Below are positions 17,889 to 26,460 of a DNA stretch of 64,000 nucleotides, piece after piece (position 1 is the stretch's first letter; each line of letters starts with the position of its first letter). Position numbers and translations under genes: made by a program. The stretch is from contig NZ_JAPIVP010000001.1 of assembly GCF_026239555.1 (NCBI RefSeq), positions 620,001 through 684,000 on the forward strand. Reading direction: 5' to 3'. The notes beneath the pieces are model-generated. The model was not told the origin of the DNA. It saw only the letters and a program-made list of their open reading frames with translations, and ran no database searches. This DNA comes from Pedobacter sp. PF22-3 (GTDB taxonomy: Bacteria > Bacteroidota > Bacteroidia > Sphingobacteriales > Sphingobacteriaceae).

Positions 17889-17913
17889 AAAGCCTTCCAA
17901 ATTGAAAGGCTTT
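17889..17913 (-). terminator. Terminator of the peroxiredoxin gene
   Basis: AAAGCCTT pairs with AAGGCTTT around a nine-base loop just after the peroxiredoxin stop. On the minus strand the stem is followed by T-rich sequence. Confidence 0.65.
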
Positions 17914-17923
17914 AGGAGAAAAA

Positions 17924-18466
17924 TTACTTCTTTTTGAGAAAGGCTAAAACGCTACTGGCATGCTCATCTCCTTTTAACATTCCTTTAAACTTAAACACCA
18001 CTCTACCATTCAGATCGACCAGGAAAGTTTCTCTACCGGTTAAAAACATGACATCTTTAACGCCAAACATTTTCAAAACTTTATTATCAGGATCGCTTAA
18101 AAGGGTAAATGGCAGATTATGGTGCTTCTTAAAATCGGCATGGCTTTGTACAGTACCAGAATTTATCCCGATAATCATTGCATCTGTAGATTTAAACTCC
18201 TCATAACTATCCCGGAAGGCACAGGCCTCTTTAGTACAAACGCTACTTTCATCTTTAGGATAAAAATAAATCACCAGTTTTTTCTTCCCGATGTAGTTAC
18301 TCACTTTAAAATCTTTACCACTATCATCTTTAAGGGTAAAATCTGGAATTTTGTTTCCAACCTCAATTGGTTGATTTTTAGACTTCGGTTTTGCATCCTG
18401 TGCATCAGTTCCTATCCCAATCAGGCCTAAGAGAACTAATGTGGTTGTTGCGATATTTATTTTCAT
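17924..18466 (-). CDS. Exported Bcp/PrxQ-type peroxiredoxin
   Basis: 180 residues. The N-terminus MKINIATTTLVLLGLIGIGTDAQ is a signal peptide, unusual for Bcp, which is normally cytoplasmic. The AhpC/TSA domain spans about 33-178. The peroxidatic cysteine is in DESSVCTKEACAFRD, with a second cysteine five residues later as in the PrxQ alpha2 type that forms an internal disulfide. The usual TPGCT motif is here SSVCT. The enzyme would reduce peroxides in the periplasm and need a thioredoxin-like reductant there. It is a single gene, divergent from the lipoprotein at 18786. Confidence 0.9.
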   Translation of the reverse strand: MKINIATTTLVLLGLIGIGTDAQDAKPKSKNQPIEVGNKIPDFTLKDDSGKDFKVSNYIGKKKLVIYFYPKDESSVCTKEACAFRDSYEEFKSTDAMIIGINSGTVQSHADFKKHHNLPFTLLSDPDNKVLKMFGVKDVMFLTGRETFLVDLNGRVVFKFKGMLKGDEHASSVLAFLKKK

Positions 18467-18785
18467 TTCTTAAGGATTTATTTCTACATACGTTTAATCT
18501 CATAAAAGGGATCAAAAAATATTTTGGTCAATCAAAGACTAATTAAACCAAACGTAATTTTACTGCATTTGGCTTATTCCAATCAACACGAAACGGATTT
18601 CTTTCTTGATCCCATCATAAGTTAACGGCAATAATTTCTAAAAGTTTTGCCCAAATAAATTACAATCTCCTCCTGGTGTGTCAAAGTAGCATATCTGCTT
18701 TTTGCTTGTAAAAGCATCACACGAAACTTAATCGTTTTAGTTTAATCAGTTTCAAACAAAATCAGTTCTTATTTGCTTATAAAGC
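18467..18785. other. Divergent intergenic region
   Basis: 319 bp between two outward-reading genes, presumably holding both promoters. I find no clear TAnnTTTG element, RNA or repeat. Confidence 0.5.
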
Positions 18786-19304
18786 ATGAAAAACATCAGA
18801 CTAATTATTCCAGCCCTTTTGGTATTATTTTCGGCCTGTAGCGAAGCGACAAGAAATACCGCTAGCACAAAAAATGAAAGCACCAGTCAGACTGCTGCCA
18901 ACAAAACCGATTCGCTAGAAGTTAAACTAAATATAAATGGCAATGTAGCCACAGGTGAGCCATTACTGTTAAGATTTGTGGTGTACAACAATACCGATAG
19001 CGTAAAAAAATTCTGTATCTGGCATACGCCATTTGAACCTTTAATGAGCAGTTACTTAAGTATTACCAATGACAAAGGAGAAGAAGCCCAATATAAAGGC
19101 GCAATGGCCAAAAGGGTTATGCCACCTCCAGCCTCTAGTTATACACAGGTAAAGCCGGGTGATAGCCTGGTGGCAAATGCTGATTTGCTTAAAGCATACG
19201 ATTTAAAAAAAGGATCGAGTTATAAAGCCGTTTATACAGGTGGAAACATGAGCGGTTTATCATCCAGAGACACGGTTACCTTTATTTATACTGATCTACA
19301 TTAA
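18786..19304 (+). CDS. Lipoprotein with a domain like the N-terminal part of peptidyl-Lys metalloendopeptidases
   Basis: 172 residues. The lipobox is LFSAC (cysteine at residue 18). After a Ser/Thr/Asn-rich linker to about 45, one beta-rich domain follows. The order FVVYNNTDSVKKFCIWHTPFE, then LSITNDKGEEAQYKGAMAKR and SSYTQVKPGDSLVANADLLK, then AYDLKKGSSYKAVY matches, in my recollection, the Ig-like N-terminal domain that precedes the catalytic unit in M35 peptidyl-Lys metalloendopeptidases. There is no HExxH, so it cannot be a peptidase itself. It may be a stand-alone binding or inhibitor-like domain, exposed in the envelope. Confidence 0.7.
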   Translation: MKNIRLIIPALLVLFSACSEATRNTASTKNESTSQTAANKTDSLEVKLNINGNVATGEPLLLRFVVYNNTDSVKKFCIWHTPFEPLMSSYLSITNDKGEEAQYKGAMAKRVMPPPASSYTQVKPGDSLVANADLLKAYDLKKGSSYKAVYTGGNMSGLSSRDTVTFIYTDLH

Positions 19305-19625
19305 TTTGAGGTTTCTTTGCCTCTAATGCACATTTTTAGCAGTTATCGGCATCTTTAAAAGAGTTTTTGAATAGCAATTATAAAGATATATGAGGCCATA
19401 TCAACTTAAATGGCCTTATATTTCTTAAGTGGTGACACTTCCTTAAAAACAAAAAATAAATCTATTATAGAATCGCACCTACAATTAACCGAATCTATAC
19501 TAGTCAGAATGAATTAATCTGCCAAATCAATTAAGGGTATTCCACCCCCTCTTTTGTCGCATTTACACTTTCCGGGATGCAAAAGTTCCCATAACTTTAT
19601 GCTACGAATTTAAACAGAGAAAAAA
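19305..19625. other. Intergenic, nothing recognised
   Basis: AT-rich, with no frame, RNA or repeat that I can support. It presumably contains the promoter of the SRPBCC gene. Confidence 0.5.
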
Positions 19626-20045
19626 ATGGGAAATAGTACATCAATCACCGTAGAAACCACAGTTAATGCGCCAATAGAAAAGGTTTGGGAATTTTGGAAC
19701 AATCCAGATCACATTACCAAATGGAGCTTTGCTTCACGTGACTGGCATACGCCTAATGCTGAAAACGATTTAACGGTTGGTGGTAAATTTAAAAACACCA
19801 TGGCTGCAAAAGATGGCAGCATGAGTTTTGATTTCGGCGGAACTTATACTACAGTTGATCAGCACAAAAAAATTGAATATACCTTAGAAGATGGAAGAAA
19901 GGTTAGTATTGTTTTTGATCTGCTGAGCGAACAGACCAGGATAACCGAAACTTTCGATCCAGAATCTACCCACCCGATAGAAATGCAACGCAGCGGCTGG
20001 CAGGCCATTCTGGATAACTTTAAAAAATATACGGAAGAGTCGTAA
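19626..20045 (+). CDS. SRPBCC/AHSA1-type protein
   Basis: 139 residues, a single START-like domain. The opening ITVETTVNAPIEKVWEFWNNPDHITKWSFAS is the typical AHSA1 pattern, followed by the antiparallel sheet (GGKFKNTMAAKDGSMSFDFGGTY) and the C-terminal long helix (QRSGWQAILDNFKKY). Members bind hydrophobic ligands or serve as Hsp90 co-chaperone-like proteins; substrates are mostly unknown. It is cytoplasmic and monocistronic as far as can be seen. Confidence 0.92.
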   Translation: MGNSTSITVETTVNAPIEKVWEFWNNPDHITKWSFASRDWHTPNAENDLTVGGKFKNTMAAKDGSMSFDFGGTYTTVDQHKKIEYTLEDGRKVSIVFDLLSEQTRITETFDPESTHPIEMQRSGWQAILDNFKKYTEES

Positions 20046-20148
20046 ACATATTTTTAATAAAGGCTGTATCGTATCTGTATTCCACGCGACTTTGTTATTC
20101 CAGAGAATTCAATGCTAAAGATATATCATTGGTATCTTTTGCATTGAC

Positions 20149-20237
20149 CGTCATTGCCAGCTTGGCTGGCAATCTTAATGCAACTGGAGGGTCGATGAGC
20201 CATAAGCTTTAAGATTCCCGTTTTCACGGGAATGACG
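20149..20237. repeat. CGTCATTGC element, copy with two inner hairpins (89 bp)
   Basis: Terminal inverted repeats CGTCATT/AATGACG enclose an inner pair AATCTTA/TAAGATT. Small hairpins GCCAGCTTGGCTGGC and CCCGTTTTCACGGG sit between the outer and inner pairs. The core CAATCTTAATGCAAC recurs in the element at 37324-37426. There is no coding capacity, so it is a MITE-like or REP-like unit. Minus-strand frames over it are artefacts. Confidence 0.75.
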
Positions 20238-20583
20238 TAAGGTGAATGAATCATTTCCAATAGGAATAATGGAAACAAGTAGTCAAAACTTCTTGCGAGA
20301 TATTTAAAAAAATCCTTCGCCAGGCTATCGTTCACAGATTCCAATAGAAAAATCGTCATCTTGACTGAAGCTTCGCGGAGTGCCCGCCTCTGCTGGCGGG
20401 GAAAGATCTTAGGCTATATTAAAAATTTCTCTAGGAGCTATGCGCTTAAAAACGTGATGTTTTTAAATTTAATTTTATGAGACGAACTTTTCCAATTTAG
20501 CCACATCAATTATCCTCTTTAATCCTTAAGTAACAATTCGATTATTATTTGATTCGCATAATTTTTGATTTGAACCGAATTAC
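20238..20583. other. Intergenic upstream of the efflux operon
   Basis: It contains another palindromic unit. CCAATAGAAAAATCGTCATC near 20341 is followed by the hairpin CCCGCCTCTGCTGGCGGG at about 20383-20400 and GAAAGATCTT. There is no gene. The rest is AT-rich and leads into the promoter at 20584. Confidence 0.5.
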
Positions 20584-20612
20584 TTTGATATAGCGCTCAT
20601 AATTTACATTTG
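20584..20612 (+). promoter_or_regulatory. Promoter of the tolC-RND-adaptor operon
   Basis: TTTG at 20584-20587, a 17-bp spacer and TACATTTG at 20605-20612 fit the Bacteroidetes consensus. The predicted start is about 15 nt before ATG 20631. It also argues against the longer frame start at 20610, which would fall inside the -7 element. Confidence 0.75.
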
Positions 20613-20630
20613 CCGTGTAAATTATACACT

Positions 20631-22022
20631 ATGCCTCGTATATCTTTATTTTATCTTTCATTCCTGTTATCAATCGGTTTGCCTTCTGGTGTTAATGCAC
20701 AAACACTCAGCTTAAAGCAGGCGGTAAATAATGCATTAACCAATTATGGCACCATTAAGGCCAAAGATAATTATGCCAATGCATCAAAAACTTCTATCCA
20801 ACAAGCCAGAAGAGAATACTTACCGAATTTAAACTTAAGTGCACAGCAAGATTACGGAACCATTAACGGCCAAAACGGTCCACAATACGGCTTTGGCGGT
20901 TTAGGAACTGCTTCTTCAGGTCCGGCGTTAAACAAACAAAACTGGAATGCCGCTTTTGGCGGACTTTATCTAGCGAACGTAAACTGGGATTTTTTCACTT
21001 TTGGAAAAATCAAGGAACGCATTAAAATTGCTGATGCTACCTACCAAAGAGATAAAAATGACCTGGAACAGGAAAAGTTCCAACAGGAAATCCGAGTTTC
21101 CGCAGCCTACTTAAATCTGCTCGCTGCGCAAAGGTTAAGCAAATCGCAACAGAAAAATCTCGATCGTGCCATTACCTTTAAAAATACGGCCGTAATCAGG
21201 GCCAAAAACGGATTAATTGCCGGGGTAGATTCTTCATTCGCAAAAGCCGAAGTTTCCAATGCCAAAATCGCTTTAACCAAAGCTAAAGATCTGGAACAGG
21301 AACAAGCCAACCGATTAGGCGTTTTAATGGGATTAACAGCCACATCGTATATGCTGGATACCACTTCCATAACGAGGATTCCAGGTAACCTGCTCGAAGA
21401 TACGGTAATCAAAAGTTCACATCCAGTATTAAAGTTTTACCAAAACCGGGTAGAGGTGAGCCAGCAGCAGGTTAATTATTTCAAAAAATTATATTATCCA
21501 ACATTTACTTTTTTTGGTGTGGTGCAGGGTAAAGGTTCTGGTTTCAGTTCTGCTTATGCCTTAGATCAAACGGCCTATTCTACCAGTTATGCAGATGGAA
21601 TAAACCCCACTCGCGGAAACTATTTGATTGGCATAGGAATGACCTGGAATCTATCCACATTATTAAAAAATCGCCCGCAAGTACGTGCGCAGGAATACAT
21701 TAGTCAAGGTTTAAAAGAAGAATATAACCTTATCGATCAGCAATTAAAAGCGCAACTGGCCCTAGCCGAAGCCAAACTGAGCAATGCATTAGCCAATTAC
21801 AGGGAGGCACCTATCCAGGTAAAGGCAGCATCTGATGCTTATCTGCAAAAAAGCACTTTGTACAAAAACGGACTTACTACATTGGTTGACCTTACACAGG
21901 CACTTTTTACCTTAAACCGCGCCGAAACAGACAGAGATATTGCCTTTACCAATGTTTGGCAGGCCTTATTGCTAAAGTCTTCAGCATTGGGGAATTACGA
22001 CATATTTATCAACGAATTTTAA
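20631..22022 (+). CDS. TolC family outer membrane efflux channel
   Basis: 463 residues from ATG 20631. The signal peptide is MPRISLFYLSFLLSIGLPSGVNAQ. Two outer-membrane-efflux-protein repeats follow, with long heptad-rich helices (about residues 130-230 and 340-450: ANRLGVLMG, AQLALAEAKLSNALANYREAP) and the C-terminal YKNGLTTLVDLTQALFTLNRAE segment typical of TolC. It forms the trimeric outer-membrane exit duct of a tripartite pump. It is first gene of an operon with the RND permease 13 bp downstream and the adaptor after that. Confidence 0.94.
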   Translation: MPRISLFYLSFLLSIGLPSGVNAQTLSLKQAVNNALTNYGTIKAKDNYANASKTSIQQARREYLPNLNLSAQQDYGTINGQNGPQYGFGGLGTASSGPALNKQNWNAAFGGLYLANVNWDFFTFGKIKERIKIADATYQRDKNDLEQEKFQQEIRVSAAYLNLLAAQRLSKSQQKNLDRAITFKNTAVIRAKNGLIAGVDSSFAKAEVSNAKIALTKAKDLEQEQANRLGVLMGLTATSYMLDTTSITRIPGNLLEDTVIKSSHPVLKFYQNRVEVSQQQVNYFKKLYYPTFTFFGVVQGKGSGFSSAYALDQTAYSTSYADGINPTRGNYLIGIGMTWNLSTLLKNRPQVRAQEYISQGLKEEYNLIDQQLKAQLALAEAKLSNALANYREAPIQVKAASDAYLQKSTLYKNGLTTLVDLTQALFTLNRAETDRDIAFTNVWQALLLKSSALGNYDIFINEF

Positions 22023-22035
22023 TCTGGCTATATAA

Positions 22036-25000
22036 ATGAATTTAATACGTTTCGCACTCCGCAAACCCATATCCATCTTGGTTTTAGTGGCTGGATTGTT
22101 TTTTTTCGGTATTGGTGCCATCAACCAGATCAAGGTTGATATCCTGCCGCAGATGAACCTTCCGGTAATTTATATTGCCCATCCATTTGGCGGTTATACT
22201 CCCGATCAGATGGAGGCTTATTTTGGCAAGCAATATGTGAATATCCTGCTTTTTGCCAACGGCATTAAAAGTATCGAAACCAAGAATACGCAGGGTTTAA
22301 TGCTCATGAAACTCACCTATTACGAAGGGACCAACATGGCCCAGGCTGCAGCAGAACTAAGCGCGCTCTCTACGCGTGCGCAAGCCATTTTTCCGCCAGG
22401 TTCCCAACCGCCATTCGTCATCCGTTTTGATGCTTCTTCGCTTCCCGTTGGACAGTTGGTATTAAGCAGCGCTATCCGTACCAATAACGAATTGCAGGAT
22501 CTGGCTAATACTTATGTACGCCCTAGTTTCTCAGCTATACCGGGTTTGCTCTCTCCCGCACCATTTGGCGGTAGTCCACGCACCATCGAGATTAATGTAA
22601 ACCCTTCGCTATTGCGCTCTCATAACCTAACGGTAGACCAGGTGGTGGAAGCCATCAGGTTAAATAACCAGACTGCACCTTCAGGAAATGTGAGGATTGG
22701 CGATAAAAACTACCTTACCCCAACCAATTATACCATTAAAAAGGTTAAGGATTTTGAGAATATTCCCTTATTTAAAGGCAGTGTGCAAAATTTACAGCTC
22801 CGCGATGTGGCTACAGTTAAAGATGGAGCAGATTTAGTAGCTGGTTATGCCTTAATTAATGGTAAGCGCTCAGTTTACTTAAGTATTGCTAAATCTGGAG
22901 ATGCTTCTACCTGGGATGTGGTTAAAAACTTAAAGAAAAACCTACCCAATATCCAAAGCACCTTACCAGAGGATGTCAAACTTTCTTATGAGTTCGACCA
23001 ATCTGTTTACGTCATTAACGCGGTAAAAAGTCTGATCAGTGAGGGGGCAATCGGTGCGATATTAACGGGTTTGATGGTTTTACTTTTCCTAGGGGATAAA
23101 CGCGCCGCACTGATCGTAATCTTAACCATTCCTACCTCTATTATTGCAGGGGTGCTGTTCCTGAAACTATTTGGGCAAACAATTAATATCATGACGCTGA
23201 GCGGATTGGCTTTAGCCATCGGTATTTTGGTAGATGAATCGACGGTAACGATAGAAAACATCCACCAGCATTTTGATATGGGCAAGCCCAAGGCCCTGGC
23301 CATTTGGGATGCCTGTAAGGAAATTGCCTTCCCTAAACTGTTAATCCTGTTCTGTATCCTTGCCGTATTCGCACCTGCCTTTACCATGACTGGTATCCCA
23401 GGGGCATTATTTTTGCCGCTGGCATTGGCAATTGGTTTTTCAATGGTGGTATCATTCCTGTTATCACAAACTTTTGTTCCCATTATGGCCAACTGGCTGA
23501 TGATCGCGCATCCTAAAAAGGGCAATGCGCCCCATCCGGGCATTACAGAAGATGAGGCTGATTTTACAGCAACAGGCATTACACTCGATTCAGAAAAAGA
23601 CACCCTGAACCAAAAAAAGGTGCTGGTAGAACGTGAAGATTTTAGCGGCAATGGTAAAATTGGTTTCTTCGATAAGTTTCGCAACCGTTTTATGCGTTTC
23701 CTTGATCGGATTTTGCCTTACCGAAAATCTGTTGTTTTGGTTTATTTAGTTGTTATTATTGGCTTAGCTGCGTTACTTTTAGCTAATATTGGCCGCGATG
23801 TTCTGCCCAGGGTAAATTCAAGTCAGTTTCAGTTACGTTTACGTGCACCCGATGGAACGCGTTTAGAGCGTACCGAAGAAAAGGCAAATGTGGTTTTAGC
23901 TGAGCTTAAAAAAATGGTTGGAGAAGAACACATGGGCATTTCTTCCGTTTATGTTGGTCAGCACCCTGCACAATTTTCGGTAAACCCCATCTATCAGTTT
24001 ATGGCTGGTCCGCATGAAGCTGTTTTTCAGGTAAGTTTAAAAGATTTTGAAGAAGATATGGACGACTTTAAAGATCAGTTCAGGGAAAAAATCAAAAAAT
24101 TGTTACCTGATGTTAAACTTTCTTTTGAGCCGATAGAGCTAACCGATAAAGTATTGAGCCAAGGCTCTCCTACCCCTGTTGAGGTACGTATTGCAGGAAA
24201 AAACAAAAAACTGAATGAAAAATATGCCAATAAAATACTGGCAGAATTGAAAGAGATTCCTTATATGAGGGATGTTCAGATCGCGCAACCCATTAAATAT
24301 CCATCATTAAATATTGATATAGACAGAACCCGTGCAGCCCAGATCGGGGTAGATATGGCTGATATTTCACGCTCATTAATTGCCTCCACTTCATCATCAC
24401 GTTATACGGATAAAAACATCTGGCTGGATGAAAAAGCAGCTTTACCTTACAGTGTACAAGTTCAGGTACCACTTAATCAGATGACCAGTAAAGATGATAT
24501 TGGAGAAATTCCTTTATTAAAAAATTCGGCGAGGCCGGTGTTGAGTGATGTGGCAAAAATCACCCCAGATACTACTGCTGGCGAAAATGATAACATTGGT
24601 GCGATGCCTTTCCTATCGGTAACCGCAAACCTTTACCATACAGATCTGGGGTCGGCATCGAAGGATGTAGAAAAAGCCATTGCAGACGTTGGCGAATTAC
24701 CAAGGGGATTAAATGTTACCGCCATTGGTTTAAGCAAAGTATTAACAGATACTTTAAACAGCTTACAATCGGGTTTATTAGTGGCCATTGTGGTCATTTT
24801 TCTGATGCTGGCAGCTAATTTCCAGTCTTTTAAAGTTCCACTGGTTATTTTAGCCACTGTGCCAGCCGTTATTTTAGGTTCGTTATTGTTATTAACCATT
24901 ACCGGATCAACCTTAAACCTGCAATCATACATGGGGATTATCATGTCGGTCGGGGTATCTATCGCCAATGCGGTATTGCTCATTACCAATGCAGAGCAAT

Positions 25001-25320
25001 TAAGAAAACACAATGGCAATGCGCTAGAATCGGCACGCGAAGCTGCTGCATTACGTTTACGTCCAATCATCATGACGAGTATTGCAATGATTGCGGGTAT
25101 GTTACCAATGGCCATTGGCCACGGTGAAGGCGGTGGCGCTGTTTCACCATTGGGCAGGGCTGTTATTGGTGGTTTAGTGGCCTCCACATTCGCCGTATTA
25201 ATCATATTACCATTGGTATTTGCATGGGTGCAGGGCAAACAGACTACCCATTCGATATCGCTTGATCCGGAAGATGAAGAAAGCATCCACTACATTAAAG
25301 GTTTACAAGAAAAAGAATAA
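22036..25320 (+). CDS. RND efflux permease (AcrB/HAE-like)
   Basis: 1094 residues, a normal RND length. The first helix is in LRKPISILVLVAGLFFFGIGAI, and porter domains follow with PFGGYTPDQMEAYFGK. The TM4 motif GILVDESTVTIENIHQ places an Asp-Glu pair at D400-E401. The second half repeats the pattern from about residue 560, with the C-terminal helices around LLVAIVVIFLMLAANF. It lacks the DFGxIIDGAVVMVE signature of heavy-metal pumps, so a drug or hydrophobic-compound substrate is more likely, driven by protons across the inner membrane. A poorly conserved cytoplasmic loop at about 490-550 is charged. It lies between tolC and adaptor genes. Confidence 0.94.
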   Translation: MNLIRFALRKPISILVLVAGLFFFGIGAINQIKVDILPQMNLPVIYIAHPFGGYTPDQMEAYFGKQYVNILLFANGIKSIETKNTQGLMLMKLTYYEGTNMAQAAAELSALSTRAQAIFPPGSQPPFVIRFDASSLPVGQLVLSSAIRTNNELQDLANTYVRPSFSAIPGLLSPAPFGGSPRTIEINVNPSLLRSHNLTVDQVVEAIRLNNQTAPSGNVRIGDKNYLTPTNYTIKKVKDFENIPLFKGSVQNLQLRDVATVKDGADLVAGYALINGKRSVYLSIAKSGDASTWDVVKNLKKNLPNIQSTLPEDVKLSYEFDQSVYVINAVKSLISEGAIGAILTGLMVLLFLGDKRAALIVILTIPTSIIAGVLFLKLFGQTINIMTLSGLALAIGILVDESTVTIENIHQHFDMGKPKALAIWDACKEIAFPKLLILFCILAVFAPAFTMTGIPGALFLPLALAIGFSMVVSFLLSQTFVPIMANWLMIAHPKKGNAPHPGITEDEADFTATGITLDSEKDTLNQKKVLVEREDFSGNGKIGFFDKFRNRFMRFLDRILPYRKSVVLVYLVVIIGLAALLLANIGRDVLPRVNSSQFQLRLRAPDGTRLERTEEKANVVLAELKKMVGEEHMGISSVYVGQHPAQFSVNPIYQFMAGPHEAVFQVSLKDFEEDMDDFKDQFREKIKKLLPDVKLSFEPIELTDKVLSQGSPTPVEVRIAGKNKKLNEKYANKILAELKEIPYMRDVQIAQPIKYPSLNIDIDRTRAAQIGVDMADISRSLIASTSSSRYTDKNIWLDEKAALPYSVQVQVPLNQMTSKDDIGEIPLLKNSARPVLSDVAKITPDTTAGENDNIGAMPFLSVTANLYHTDLGSASKDVEKAIADVGELPRGLNVTAIGLSKVLTDTLNSLQSGLLVAIVVIFLMLAANFQSFKVPLVILATVPAVILGSLLLLTITGSTLNLQSYMGIIMSVGVSIANAVLLITNAEQLRKHNGNALESAREAAALRLRPIIMTSIAMIAGMLPMAIGHGEGGGAVSPLGRAVIGGLVASTFAVLIILPLVFAWVQGKQTTHSISLDPEDEESIHYIKGLQEKE

Positions 25321-25333
25321 ATCATCATTACAA

Positions 25334-26434
25334 ATGAATACGAAGATATTTTCAACAGGATTATTAAGTACAGGATTTTTAGTGCTAACGGCTATATATG
25401 GTTGCGGGCACTCCGAATCGAAAGTGGCCCCCAAGAAAGAAAAAGAAGCTGTAATAGCAACGTTCGACCTTAAAAAAGAAAAACTATCCACCAAACTGAG
25501 TCTACCCGGCGAATTAATTGCCTTGCAACAAGTTGATCTATACGCCAAAGTAAGCAGTTTTGTTAAAACCTTAAAAGTTGATATCGGCTCAGAAGTAAGC
25601 AAGGGGCAGTTACTGATGACTTTGGAGGCTCCAGAAATGAGTTCGCAACTGGCTGCAACACAATCTCGGATAAAAGCACAGGAAGCCATTTATACGGCAA
25701 GCAAAGCAAATTATAACCGTTTGTACGAAACGAGCAAAACCCCTGGAACGATTTCCACAAACGATCTGGACCAGGCGATGGCGAAAAAGAACGCAGATTT
25801 AGCGCAGCTTGAAGCAGCAAAAGCGGCCTATAAGGAAGTAAGTTCAGTTCAGGATTATTTAACCATCAGGGCGCCTTTCAGCGGTATTATCTCAGCCAGA
25901 AATGTGAATTTAGGAGCCTACGTTGGTCCAACAGGTAAAGGTTCCGATTTACCTTTGTTTACCTTACAGGACCAGAGAAACCTGCGTCTGGCTGTTTCTA
26001 TTCCAGAGGTTTATACTGGTTATCTAAAAGCTGGCGACGAAATTAGTTTTACGGTTAAATCTTTGCCCAGTCAGACTTTTAAAGCTAAAGTGAAACGTTT
26101 ATCAGGCGCCTTAGATTTACGCTTGCGTTCTGAGCGCATTGAAATGGATGTACCAAATGCATCGAAAGTTTTATTGCCCGGAATGGTTGCAGAGGTCAAT
26201 ATTCCGCTTCCGGCCAATGCCAGTACATTTATTATTGCGAAGAAGGCTTTATTAGATACCAGTGAAGGACTATTTGTGTTAAAAGTAGTCGATAATAAAG
26301 CAGTTAAGGTAGCTGTGAAGAAAGGTAGAGAAACGGACGATCGGGTTGAAATTTTTGGCAATTTAACAGAAGGTGACAAATTAGTTGCAGAACCAACAGA
26401 AGAAATGCACGAAGGAATAACGATTAAACCTTAA
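25334..26434 (+). CDS. RND periplasmic adaptor (membrane fusion lipoprotein)
   Basis: 366 residues from ATG 25334, 13 bp after the permease; the frame is open further upstream but overlaps the permease. The lipobox IYGC gives a lipidated cysteine at residue 24. The biotinyl-lipoyl-like half (VDLYAKVSSFVKTLKVDIGSEVSKGQLLMTLEAPEM) leads into an alpha-hairpin (about 95-160) and the returning half (YLTIRAPFSGIISARNVNLGAYV), then beta-barrel and membrane-proximal domains. It links the inner-membrane permease to the TolC duct. The order tolC-permease-adaptor is the reverse of the usual adaptor-permease-tolC. Confidence 0.93.
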   Translation: MNTKIFSTGLLSTGFLVLTAIYGCGHSESKVAPKKEKEAVIATFDLKKEKLSTKLSLPGELIALQQVDLYAKVSSFVKTLKVDIGSEVSKGQLLMTLEAPEMSSQLAATQSRIKAQEAIYTASKANYNRLYETSKTPGTISTNDLDQAMAKKNADLAQLEAAKAAYKEVSSVQDYLTIRAPFSGIISARNVNLGAYVGPTGKGSDLPLFTLQDQRNLRLAVSIPEVYTGYLKAGDEISFTVKSLPSQTFKAKVKRLSGALDLRLRSERIEMDVPNASKVLLPGMVAEVNIPLPANASTFIIAKKALLDTSEGLFVLKVVDNKAVKVAVKKGRETDDRVEIFGNLTEGDKLVAEPTEEMHEGITIKP

Positions 26435-26460
26435 CTTTACCTGTATAAAGCACTTAAAAT

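Noticed and set aside
20126..20359. 77-residue minus-strand frame
   Set aside because: It reads across a palindromic CGTCATTGC-type repeat; such frames are a by-product of repeat sequence.
23007..25286. Long antisense frames (225 and 217 residues) over the RND permease
   Set aside because: They mirror the codon bias of the true gene on the plus strand and contain no domain.
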